Under the pieces are notes generated by a model. The model saw only the letters and a program-made list of their open reading frames with translations. It was not told the DNA's origin and made no database searches. A stretch of DNA of 64,000 nucleotides from Pseudomonadota bacterium (GTDB lineage: Bacteria; Pseudomonadota; Gammaproteobacteria; Burkholderiales; Gallionellaceae), in NCBI GenBank assembly GCA_021782995.1, contig JAJXUI010000005.1:25804-89803 (forward strand), written 5' to 3'. Every line of letters begins with the position of its first letter. The first letter of the stretch is position 1. Both the position numbers and the translations under genes were made by a program. Of this stretch, positions 43,911 through 51,839 are shown one piece after another.

Positions 43911-45350
43911 ATGCAGTTCTCGCGTTCAATTTGCTGGTTCCGCCGTGATTTGCGATTGCAGGACCATGCCGCATTGGCGCAGGCGCTGGCGCACAGTGCG
44001 CAAGTTCACTGCGTGTTCGTGTTTGATACTGACATTCTCGACAAGCTGGAAAACAAGCAGGACAGGCGCGTGGAATTCATCTGGCATGCGCTGGAAAACC
44101 TGCGCGCAGCACTGGCATTGCACGGTGCCGCCCTGCATGTGCTGCACGGCAGTGCGCAAGATGTGTTGCCGGAACTGGCAGCGGAAATGCGTGCGGATGC
44201 AGTGTTCTGCAACCGGGATTATGCGCCGCAGGCACAACAGCGTGACGCAGCGGTGGCCGCGCGATTGAAGGCTGCAGGGATCGCGTTCAGGTCATTCAAG
44301 GACCAGGTGATTTTTGAAATGTCCGAAGTGTTGAACGGCAGCGGCAAGCCCTATGCCGTCTTCACACCCTATAAAAATGCCTGGCTCAAGCGGCTGGCAG
44401 AAGCGGATTTGTCCGTGCAGCAGGGAGATTTTTCGCATCTGGCACAGGAGCCGGCAAAACCGCTGCTTGCGCTGGCGGAGATCGGTTTTATGCAGACTGA
44501 CCTGTTGAGCTTGCGGCTGCCGTTGGGCATGGCTGGTGCTGCACAGCTGATGGATGATTTTTCCATGCGCATGGAGCGATATCACGAAAGCCGTGATTTT
44601 GCTGCAGTCAAGGGCGTGTCATACCTGTCTCCGCATCTGCGCTTCGGTACGCTGTCGATACGCCAGCTGGTGCACATGGCATGGCAGCGTCGCGGCGAAC
44701 GTGGCGCGGACATGTTCTTGTCGGAGCTGATCTGGCGCGAGTTTTACCAGATGCTGCTGCATCACCATCCGCAACTGGCTGCAGGCCGCAGTTTCAAGCC
44801 GGAATTCGAGCATCTGGCATTCAGCAATGATGCGCAGCGCTTTGCAGCGTGGACAGAGGGAAAGACAGGGTATCCGCTGGTTGATGCGGGCATGCGCCAG
44901 CTGAACCAGACCGGTTATATGCATAACCGCTTGCGCATGGTGACGGCATCCTTTCTGGTAAAGGACCTGGATGTGGACTGGCGCCGGGGCGAGCAGTATT
45001 TTGCGGATACGCTGCTGGATTTTGATTTTGCATCCAACAATGGAGGCTGGCAGTGGGCTGCCTCCACCGGCTGTGATGCCCAGCCATGGTTTCGCATCTT
45101 CAATCCGGTGACGCAGTCGCAGAAATTCGATCCGCAAGGAGCGTTCATCCGCAAGTATGTGCCGGCGCTTGCGCAGGTGCCGGACAAATTTGTGCACCAG
45201 CCGTGGCGGATGTCCGCGGCAGAACAGAAGCAGTATCAGTGCTGTATCGGCAGGGATTATCCAGCTCCGCTTGTGGATCATGCAGTTGCGAGGGAGGTGG
45301 CGTTGCAGCGATACAGCGTCAAAGGCAGGAAATTTGAAACAGGAGGGTAA
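43911..45350 (+). CDS. phrB: Deoxyribodipyrimidine photolyase (cryptochrome/photolyase family)
   Basis: A 479-residue DNA repair flavoenzyme that uses blue light to split cyclobutane pyrimidine dimers. N-terminal antenna domain starts ICWFRRDLRLQDH; the FAD domain has SELIWREFYQMLL, GYPLVDAGMRQLNQTGYMHN split around 320-345, and NNGGWQWAASTGCDAQPWF, characteristic of class I CPD photolyases. The ATG at 43911 lies 2 bp after the regulator's stop; the upstream in-frame ATG at 43893 would overlap it. Followed directly by the BLUF gene. Confidence 0.95.
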   Translation: MQFSRSICWFRRDLRLQDHAALAQALAHSAQVHCVFVFDTDILDKLENKQDRRVEFIWHALENLRAALALHGAALHVLHGSAQDVLPELAAEMRADAVFCNRDYAPQAQQRDAAVAARLKAAGIAFRSFKDQVIFEMSEVLNGSGKPYAVFTPYKNAWLKRLAEADLSVQQGDFSHLAQEPAKPLLALAEIGFMQTDLLSLRLPLGMAGAAQLMDDFSMRMERYHESRDFAAVKGVSYLSPHLRFGTLSIRQLVHMAWQRRGERGADMFLSELIWREFYQMLLHHHPQLAAGRSFKPEFEHLAFSNDAQRFAAWTEGKTGYPLVDAGMRQLNQTGYMHNRLRMVTASFLVKDLDVDWRRGEQYFADTLLDFDFASNNGGWQWAASTGCDAQPWFRIFNPVTQSQKFDPQGAFIRKYVPALAQVPDKFVHQPWRMSAAEQKQYQCCIGRDYPAPLVDHAVAREVALQRYSVKGRKFETGG

Positions 45351-45351
45351 C

Positions 45352-45906
45352 ATGAGCAATTTGATTCAGATGGTATATATCAGCAAGGCCAATATTCCCG
45401 TATCGGCCCAGGGCGGCGAGATCGGGCCGGAGGTGGCAAAGATATTGCGCAAATCCCGCACGAATAACCGGGCACGGAACATTGTCGGTGCGCTGTATTT
45501 TGGTAATGGCTATTTTTATCAGTGTCTGGAAGGCGATGAGCAGTCGGTCATGAAACTGTATGCCATTCTGCAGCAGGATAAGCGCCATCGTGATTTGCGC
45601 ATCATTTCGAAAAGGCCGGTAGAAAAACGCAGTTTCGGCGATTGGGAAATGAAATTCCTGCCGGCCGAAAAGGAAATCGGCAGCCTGCTGCGTTCATTTG
45701 GCATGAGTGCGTTTGATCCCTACCGTTTCAACGAGGAAATGTCGGAAAAAATGCTGCGAGTTCTGCTGCAGGGTCGGGATATGGCGCTAGATTCTGCTTC
45801 TGGACAGCAGCAGTCGCCGCAATGTGCTTGCACTGCGTGGAAATTTGCCACGCTGGCATTAGGCGGCATGCTGTGCGCGGATTTGATCTGGCGCATGCTT
45901 GCCTAG
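45352..45906 (+). CDS. BLUF-domain blue-light sensor with C-terminal membrane anchor
   Basis: A 184-residue protein. Residues 1-100 form a BLUF domain binding FAD non-covalently: Tyr9, Asn39, Gln57, Trp98 and Met100 match the photocycle residues of Slr1694 (Tyr8, Asn32, Gln50, Trp91, Met93). The C-terminus has one hydrophobic helix (about 160-180, FATLALGGMLCAD). There is no enzymatic output domain, so it must signal to a partner, perhaps at the membrane. Perfect AGGAGG ribosome site; 1 bp after the photolyase gene. Its stop overlaps that of the convergent MATE gene. Confidence 0.93.
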   Translation: MSNLIQMVYISKANIPVSAQGGEIGPEVAKILRKSRTNNRARNIVGALYFGNGYFYQCLEGDEQSVMKLYAILQQDKRHRDLRIISKRPVEKRSFGDWEMKFLPAEKEIGSLLRSFGMSAFDPYRFNEEMSEKMLRVLLQGRDMALDSASGQQQSPQCACTAWKFATLALGGMLCADLIWRMLA

Positions 45907-47252
45907 GCTGGAACGAAATGCTGTTTGCTGACGGCCTTGAGGTACAGTGCGACCAGCATGCCGGCCAGCCAGATTGCCGCAATTTCTGCGATCCAGAAGC
46001 CGGATGCGCCCCGTGCGTGACCGGCAATATCGGTGAGGCCGAGCACGAAGCCGCCGCCCAGTCCAAGTCCCCATAAAATTGACGTATACACGATCATCGG
46101 AATCACCGTGCGCTTGTAGCCGCGCAATGCATTGACGGATACGGCCTGCAGCGCATCTCCCAGATGATACAGCCCCGCCATCATGATCAGCGGGATGGCC
46201 AGTTTCTGCACCTGCGAGTCATTGGTATACAACGTGGCGATATAAGGTGCGCCTAGCCAGTACACCATGCATATAGCCAATGCGATCAGCATCCCCAGGC
46301 GTATGCCTTCCCAGCTGATATGGCGCGCGCGTTCCTGCTGGTGTGCGCCCAGTGCCTGCCCGACCAGCACGGCGGTGGCATTGCCGATGGAGAGTGGCAC
46401 CATGAACGCCAGTGCGGCAAGGTTGGCGGCGATCTGGTGCGAGCCGGATGCATAGGGCCCGAGGCGGGCGATGAACAGCGCCATGAGGGTGAAGGCAGTG
46501 ACGTCTGCGATAAACGTCAAACCTATGGGGATGCCGAGCTTGAGGAATTCGACGATGGCTGCGCGTTCCGGCGGCGTGAAGCGCCGGCGCAATTCAAAGG
46601 CCTGATATGCGGGTTGCCTGAGTGCCCAGCGCCATACGACAAATGCCATCAGCCAGGCATCGACTGCAGTGGCCACCGCACAGCCGGGGCCGCCCAGTTC
46701 CGGCATGCCCAGCCAGCCATAGATGAAGATGGCGTTCATCGGAATTTTCAGCGAGAGCGAAATCAGGTTGAACACCATCACGGGGCGCGGTTTGCCGATG
46801 CCCGTGGCCAGGCCGAAGAAGATGCGCATCGCAAACAGGGCGGGCACGCCCCACGCGGAATACGCCAGGTAGGCGCGCACCTTTACCTCCACTGCCGGTT
46901 GCAGATCCGAAATGGCGATGAAAGGTTCCGGAAATGACAGCAGCAGCATGGTGATGCTGGCCAGTACCAGTGAAATCCACGCGCTCTGGTGTATTTCACG
47001 GCCGATGTCTGCATGGTTTCCCGCGCCATACAGATGGGCGATCAGCGGCGGCAGTGCAAGCAATACGCTGACCAGCGACATCAGAACGGTGGCCATGATG
47101 GAAGCGGCGATGCCGACTGCGGCAAGATCAATCGCCGTGAGATGGCCGGACATTGCAGTGTCGATCACCGCATTCGCCATCATTGCCAGCTGGGCCACCA
47201 GCATGGGCCAGGCGATATTCAGCAATGCACGGATGGAAGAAGGTTGCTGCAT
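45903..47252 (-). CDS. MATE family efflux transporter (NorM-like)
   Basis: A 449-residue, 12-helix Na+- or H+-driven exporter of drugs and cationic compounds. Marks: LLNIAWPMLVAQLAMMANAVIDTAMSG at the first helix (split), GIGKPRPVM and GNATAVLVGQALGA. The ATG at 47252 lies 2 bp after the stop of the GIY-YIG gene, indicating coupling; a GTG five codons earlier is possible. Confidence 0.92.
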   Translation of the reverse strand: MQQPSSIRALLNIAWPMLVAQLAMMANAVIDTAMSGHLTAIDLAAVGIAASIMATVLMSLVSVLLALPPLIAHLYGAGNHADIGREIHQSAWISLVLASITMLLLSFPEPFIAISDLQPAVEVKVRAYLAYSAWGVPALFAMRIFFGLATGIGKPRPVMVFNLISLSLKIPMNAIFIYGWLGMPELGGPGCAVATAVDAWLMAFVVWRWALRQPAYQAFELRRRFTPPERAAIVEFLKLGIPIGLTFIADVTAFTLMALFIARLGPYASGSHQIAANLAALAFMVPLSIGNATAVLVGQALGAHQQERARHISWEGIRLGMLIALAICMVYWLGAPYIATLYTNDSQVQKLAIPLIMMAGLYHLGDALQAVSVNALRGYKRTVIPMIVYTSILWGLGLGGGFVLGLTDIAGHARGASGFWIAEIAAIWLAGMLVALYLKAVSKQHFVPA

Positions 47253-47254
47253 GG

Positions 47255-47629
47255 TCAGGCCTGCCACACGCCGAAGCCTGCAGAGCGCAGGTCGATGCCG
47301 ATTTCCACCTCACGTTCGCACGCTTCGTCATGGGTCATGGGATTAAAGCCTTCATACAGGTCTGGCAGCAGGTGCAGGCCGTATTGCTGCACATAGCGGT
47401 TGGCCTTGATGCCGGCCTTGTGCTTGTCGAAGCGCGTGTCGGGATCGAGGCCGGTCATGCCGACATACACACAGGGTTTGCCTTGTTTGTATCCGGGATT
47501 GCAGCGCTTGAATTTGCCTTCATACAGGACATCTTTCGACAGTTCGATGACATAGACATGGTAATTGCGGCGGTACATTAGATATACGCAGTCTGCGACT
47601 GTGGTTCCGGAAGGATGGATACATTGCAT
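47255..47629 (-). CDS. GIY-YIG-like nuclease domain protein
   Basis: A product of about 124 residues whose core resembles a GIY-YIG domain: HVYVIEL (GIY-equivalent), then CVYVGMTG (YIG-equivalent), Arg and His in DTRFDKHKAG and a Glu further on. Such domains act as nicking endonucleases; the short form here has no DNA-binding extension. The start may be ATG 47629 or 47578. It is coupled to the MATE gene (TGA-cc-ATG). Function in this pairing unknown. Confidence 0.7.
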   Translation of the reverse strand: MQCIHPSGTTVADCVYLMYRRNYHVYVIELSKDVLYEGKFKRCNPGYKQGKPCVYVGMTGLDPDTRFDKHKAGIKANRYVQQYGLHLLPDLYEGFNPMTHDEACEREVEIGIDLRSAGFGVWQA

Positions 47630-47641
47630 GGCGGGATGCAA

Positions 47642-47802
47642 GTATATCTTGTCACCAAACTTCCTGCTTCAGGCTGATTGATACAGGTGTAACAAGTGCG
47701 TTACATTTTGAATTTACATGAACTTTATTCCTCAGAATGCACGGCGTATACTGCAAGGCAGCCAGGTTGCTTTTGTGACGGGTGTTGTATGCTGGCTGCA
47801 TG
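47642..47802. other. Divergent control region of the Gly/Met-rich protein gene
   Basis: No gene. Together with the 17-bp repeats it forms a 317-bp gap to 47958. It probably holds the promoter of the Spy/CpxP-like gene. Confidence 0.4.
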
Positions 47803-47870
47803 TGGCTTTCCGGGTAAAGTGGCTTTCCGGGCAAACTGGCTTTCCGGGCAAACTGGCTTTCCGGGCAAGA
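47803..47870. repeat. Four tandem copies of a 17-bp repeat
   Basis: Four contiguous units of TGGCTTTCCGGG(T/C)AAAS-type sequence at 47803, 47820, 47837 and 47854. Units 2 and 3 are identical; units 1 and 4 differ in two positions each. The block ends 88 bp before the start of the Spy/CpxP-like gene. Confidence 0.9.
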
Positions 47871-47958
47871 TTGCCGGAAAGAATCTTTCCTCTGCCGCAT
47901 CGCCAGAAAGTGTCTTGTCTGGATGACAGTTCCTAACTCAATGATATGGAGGTATGAA

Positions 47959-48591
47959 ATGAATCGTTTCGGAAAAATCTCATTGCTGGTGTGCTCAATC
48001 GTAATGTCCATGGTGTTGGCGGGCAATGCAGCTGCAGATTCGGATACTGGCTGGCGCATGGGTCCGGGCATGATGGGTGGTTATGGTCCGGGTAATGGTT
48101 CGGGTTATGGCCCCGGCGGTGGATATGGTCCCGGCGGCGGTTATGGCCCGGGATACGGCATGATGGGCGGTGGCTATGGCCCCGGCATGATGGGTGGATA
48201 TGGAATGATGGGCGGCTATGGTCCCGGCATGATGGGCGGCTATGGAATGATGGGGGGCTACGGTGGTTATGGCGGCTACTATGGTATTGATCTCTCAGCC
48301 GATCAGCGCAGCAAGATGAACCAGATACGCAAGGCCGCGCGTGACAAGCAATGGCCGCTGATGAGCGACATGATGGACGCGCAGGAAAAACTTCAGGATC
48401 TGTATGACACCGACAAGCCGGATGAAAATGCAATCAACAAGCAATACAAGGTGCTGGAAGACTTGCGCCGCAAGATGGTGGATAACGCAATTGAATCCGG
48501 CAATAAGATGGATGCAGTGTTAACCAAGGAACAGCGCGAAAAAATGCAGAAATGGGGAGGACGGGGTTACCGCAACCACATGATGTGGTAA
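47959..48591 (+). CDS. Gly/Met/Tyr-rich Spy/CpxP/ZraP-like periplasmic protein
   Basis: A 210-residue precursor. Signal peptide ends about residue 26 (NAAA). Residues about 30-112 are low-complexity repeats built from GPGYGMMGG and GGYG units, rich in Met and Tyr. The C-terminal 100 residues are helical with the LTxxQ-like DLSADQRSKM and LTKEQREKM, as in Spy/CpxP/ZraP chaperones. A role in metal or envelope stress, with the Met repeats perhaps binding copper(I) or zinc, is inference. ATG 47959 follows GGAGG. Confidence 0.82.
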   Translation: MNRFGKISLLVCSIVMSMVLAGNAAADSDTGWRMGPGMMGGYGPGNGSGYGPGGGYGPGGGYGPGYGMMGGGYGPGMMGGYGMMGGYGPGMMGGYGMMGGYGGYGGYYGIDLSADQRSKMNQIRKAARDKQWPLMSDMMDAQEKLQDLYDTDKPDENAINKQYKVLEDLRRKMVDNAIESGNKMDAVLTKEQREKMQKWGGRGYRNHMMW

Positions 48592-48597
48592 CGGCAT

Positions 48598-49707
48598 TCA
48601 GCCTCCTGTTTCCGGCATGAGCGTGATCAGCGTGATTTCCGGTGGCGCGAGCAGGCGTATCGGCGGGCCCCAGGTGCCCGTGCCGCGGCTGACATACAGC
48701 GTGCGGCCATCCGGCAGTTGCGTCAGGCCGGTGCCGAAGCGGTAGCTCAATCTTGTCAGGTAACCAAACGGGAAGATCTGCCCGCCATGGATATGCCCTG
48801 ACAGCTGCAAATCAAATTTTTCTGCATCATTGACGATCGGCTGGTGCTTCAGCAGCAGCACGAAATTTTTTTCGTGCTGGCTGTCCAGTTGCGCCGCGAT
48901 TTCTGATTCTGCAGGGGCATCTGCCACGCGGGCGGTGTGATCATCCACACCGGCGATGACAATGTTTCCGGCATGAATCGTCTCGCCGCGCAAGACGGTG
49001 AATCCTGCACTGCGCAGGAAGCCGAGCGATCGCGCCAGTCCCATGAAGTGTTCGTGATTGCCGGTGACGGCATAATTGCCCATCGGCGCGGCATAGCGGT
49101 GGAAGTGGCTCGACATCGCATTGAGGTTGTCGCCCTGGCCATCCACAATGTCGCCGGTGGCCACCACGATATCCGGTTTCAGTTCGATGAGCCTGTCCAT
49201 CACCTTATCCAGAAAGGCAGTGCCACTCATCGCACCCAGGTGCATGTCGGAAAGCTGGGCGATGGTGATGCTGCGGCCGGCCAGTTTGGGCGAGTGCAGC
49301 GTGATGCGTTCGATGCGGATGCTGCCGGCCTCGAACAGGCCGTACAGCAATGCGACAAAGGCGAGCAACGCGATGCCGGATACATTGGCCGAGACGGTAA
49401 GTGGCCAGGCATGGCGGAAGAACGTGGCCAGCAGCTGGCCAGCGTCGAACAACAGGCCGACCCAGAAAAACAGGAACACGTACCCCATCCACAGGTAGCT
49501 GGCCCACGCCGCAAGGGTCGTGGCTCTATGCCAGTGCTGGCGTTCGAGATACCACACGATGAAGGGTGTCAGCGTCAGCAGGATGCCGGCTGTTATGACC
49601 AGTGCGGCCATTCCCGGGGAGTGCGGCAGCAGTTGCCATAGCTTGCCCAGCGCATACAGGTGCAGTGAGCCGTAAACGAGGAAGACGATACCCAGGAAGA
49701 TCAGCAT
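48598..49707 (-). CDS. Membrane-anchored metallophosphoesterase
   Basis: A 369-residue protein. Four or five membrane helices (1-135) precede a calcineurin-like phosphoesterase with all metal motifs: LSDMHLGAMSG, VATGDIVDG, VTGNHEHFMG, LLKHQP and LSGHIHGGQIFP. The YaeI/LpxH-like relatives act on nucleotides or lipids; substrate unknown. The stop is 7 bp from that of the convergent Spy-like gene. Confidence 0.9.
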   Translation of the reverse strand: MLIFLGIVFLVYGSLHLYALGKLWQLLPHSPGMAALVITAGILLTLTPFIVWYLERQHWHRATTLAAWASYLWMGYVFLFFWVGLLFDAGQLLATFFRHAWPLTVSANVSGIALLAFVALLYGLFEAGSIRIERITLHSPKLAGRSITIAQLSDMHLGAMSGTAFLDKVMDRLIELKPDIVVATGDIVDGQGDNLNAMSSHFHRYAAPMGNYAVTGNHEHFMGLARSLGFLRSAGFTVLRGETIHAGNIVIAGVDDHTARVADAPAESEIAAQLDSQHEKNFVLLLKHQPIVNDAEKFDLQLSGHIHGGQIFPFGYLTRLSYRFGTGLTQLPDGRTLYVSRGTGTWGPPIRLLAPPEITLITLMPETGG

Positions 49708-49739
49708 GGCAGTCTCAGCCTTTGCGTGGCCCTGGTAGG

Positions 49740-50156
49740 TCAGCTGGCGGGCAGCTGCTCGCCATACAGTTGTTCGAGCAGCTGGCTGGCGGTGCGCTCC
49801 AGCAATGCCACATCGAGTGTTCCCATGCTCTGCTCGGCCATGTCGATACCTTGCTTGATGCTGTCCCGCTCATCCTCGCGAATTTCCCAGACATTGCTTG
49901 CGTCACCGCGGCTGCGGACCTGTTGCAGCGTGTTGACGGCAGCATCCATGATTTCAATTGCGTCGGGGATGCGGGTCTGGTGCTGTTCGAGTGCGGAGCG
50001 GATCACCGAGATTGCAGCAGCCAGGCGGCTGAAGGTCACAACGTTGAATTTGCCGCTGAGCGCTGCCTGATAGGCAAGATGCATGTCCATTGCATAGACA
50101 TCTTTCATGCCATGGGTGACGGGGACTCTCAGCGGTGATTTTTTACGGGTGCTCAT
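49740..50156 (-). CDS. Hypothetical protein
   Basis: A 138-residue soluble helical protein (MSTRKKSPLRVPVTHGMKDV). No recognised family. It sits between the phosphoesterase (32 bp) and the small lipoprotein (39 bp) on the same strand. Confidence 0.65.
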   Translation of the reverse strand: MSTRKKSPLRVPVTHGMKDVYAMDMHLAYQAALSGKFNVVTFSRLAAAISVIRSALEQHQTRIPDAIEIMDAAVNTLQQVRSRGDASNVWEIREDERDSIKQGIDMAEQSMGTLDVALLERTASQLLEQLYGEQLPAS

Positions 50157-50195
50157 GATGATTGAAAGTAAGGTATGGCTTGCTGCGCGGCAAGT

Positions 50196-50390
50196 TCAGT
50201 TGCCGCTTTGTTTTTCCACATTCTGGCGCAGGTCCTGCATCTGCTGGTCCACTTTCTGGCCAACTTGTTTGGCCTTGTCCAGCGCATCACGCTGGGTTTC
50301 AAACAGTTTGTCCTGTGTGCTTTCAGATTTGCCACAGGCACTTATGGATGAAAAAATGCATAATAAAATCAAATAGTTGATATATTTCAT
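50196..50390 (-). CDS. Small lipoprotein
   Basis: A 64-residue precursor with the lipobox SISAC (Cys19) and a mature 45-residue amphipathic helix rich in Lys, Asp and Gln (KAKQVGQKVDQQM), resembling Lpp-like or Alr-neighbouring small lipoproteins. GAGGAGA precedes the ATG. Confidence 0.7.
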   Translation of the reverse strand: MKYINYLILLCIFSSISACGKSESTQDKLFETQRDALDKAKQVGQKVDQQMQDLRQNVEKQSGN

Positions 50391-50430
50391 TTGTATCTCC
50401 TCGGGATGGCGATGAAAGGTTCAGCAGGAC

Positions 50431-50505
50431 TGGTTTCAACGGTACTGGGTTCAGCGGTACTGGGTTCAATGGGACTGGGTTCAATGGGACTGGGTTCAAT
50501 GGGAC
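50431..50505. repeat. Five tandem 15-bp repeats at the 3' end of lplT
   Basis: Units of TGG(G/T)TTCA-x2-(G)G-x-AC at 50431, 50446, 50461, 50476 and 50491; the last three are identical. They cover the final three codons and stop of lplT and 65 bp beyond it. Being a multiple of three they would keep a reading frame if translated on the minus strand (Asn-Pro-Val-Pro-Leu). Confidence 0.9.
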
Positions 50506-51743
50506 TGGCCTGGCAGCTGATATTGATCGTGCCCGTGGATTTTGTAAAGCACACCCATCGCAAGCGACAGCATCAGGCCGAAAACGGCAATGATGGCGTA
50601 GATGCTCAAGCCCTGCCATTCCAGCAGGCTGTACAGGCCCAGCATCAGGAAGATGCTGAGGTTTTCGTTGAAATTCTGCACGGCGATGGAACTGCCGGCC
50701 CCCATCAGCAGGTGGCCGCGATGCTGCAGCAGCGCATTCATCGGCACGACAAAGAAGCCGCCCATGATGCCGATGATGAACAGCAGCGTGATGGCCAGCG
50801 TCGGATTGGTGACGGGGATCATTGCCAGCACGACCATGCCCATGGCGATGCCCACCGGCAGGACTTTCACGGCCTTTTCCATGCTGATGAATTTTGCGGC
50901 GGTGATCGCACCCAGCGCGATGCCCAGTGCAACATATACCGTCAGCAGGATGGCCTTGCTCTGGCTGTAGTGCAGTGAAACGGCCGCCCACGACAGCACG
51001 ATCAGGCGCAGGGTCGCACCTGAACCCCAGAACAGTGTGGTGACCGCCAGCGACACCTGGCCCAGCGGGTCTTTCCACAGCAGCCTGAAGCAGTGCATGA
51101 AATCCTTGAGCAGGAATACGGGGTTGCGCTTCAATGGCTTGTGGTCGATCGGTAAGCGCGGGATATACAGGTTGAAGATTGCGGCAATCAGGTACAGCGA
51201 GCTGATGATGGCAATCGCCATTTCCGGTGCGGTTTCGATGCCGGTGTTGATATAGGGAATGTCGGTGAGGGTTAGCAGTTCCTGCGCGATATGCGGGCTG
51301 ATGAGGAACGCGCTGACGCCGCCGCCCAGAACGATCGCGGCCACCGTGAGGCCTTCGATCCAGCCATTGGCCAACACCAGTTTTTCAGCAGGCAGGTACT
51401 CGGTGAGGATGCCGTATTTGGCCGGGGAGTAAGCAGCGGCGCCAAAGCCCACCAGGCCATAGGCGACTAGCGGGTTCACGCCGACCAGCATCGCGAGGCA
51501 GCCAAGAAACTTGATGGTGTTGCTGATGAACATCACGCGGCCCTTGGGCAGCGAATCGGCAAAGGCACCGACAAACGGTGCCAGAACGATGTACGAGAAC
51601 ACAAAGAAGCTTTGCAGGATCGGGGTATGCCAGCTGGGGGCGTGTATTTCGGTAAGCAGGGCGATTGCAGCAAACAGCAACGCGTTATCTCCAAGGGCGG
51701 AGAAGAACTGCGCTGCCATGATGGTGTAGAAACCTCGATTCAT
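50496..51743 (-). CDS. lplT: Lysophospholipid transporter
   Basis: A 415-residue MFS protein with 12 helices that flips lysophospholipids into the cell for re-acylation. LplT landmarks: the start MNRGFYTIMAAQFFSALGDNALLFAA (split) and AAYSPAKYGILTEYLPAEKLVLANGWIEG. In enterobacteria lplT is next to aas; here it is next to alr. With PldA (34331) it offers a phospholipid-repair pair, though the acyltransferase is not in the window. The last codons lie in the 15-bp repeat. Confidence 0.95.
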   Translation of the reverse strand: MNRGFYTIMAAQFFSALGDNALLFAAIALLTEIHAPSWHTPILQSFFVFSYIVLAPFVGAFADSLPKGRVMFISNTIKFLGCLAMLVGVNPLVAYGLVGFGAAAYSPAKYGILTEYLPAEKLVLANGWIEGLTVAAIVLGGGVSAFLISPHIAQELLTLTDIPYINTGIETAPEMAIAIISSLYLIAAIFNLYIPRLPIDHKPLKRNPVFLLKDFMHCFRLLWKDPLGQVSLAVTTLFWGSGATLRLIVLSWAAVSLHYSQSKAILLTVYVALGIALGAITAAKFISMEKAVKVLPVGIAMGMVVLAMIPVTNPTLAITLLFIIGIMGGFFVVPMNALLQHRGHLLMGAGSSIAVQNFNENLSIFLMLGLYSLLEWQGLSIYAIIAVFGLMLSLAMGVLYKIHGHDQYQLPGQSH

Positions 51744-51839
51744 CAGGATGGCATTTCAGATTCAGATGTGCAGTTATATCACGAAAAGGTGGCGCCTGCT
51801 ATCATTCCTGCCCTTCAGTCACCGTTGAGTCCGCGTTTC

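Noticed and set aside
47803..47870. Possible CRISPR array from the 17-bp repeats
   Set aside because: The repeats are contiguous without spacers, too short, and no cas gene is nearby.
50323..51078. 251-codon frame containing repeated NPVPL units
   Set aside because: Shadow of lplT and of the 15-bp repeats; the repeats give it an artificial pattern.
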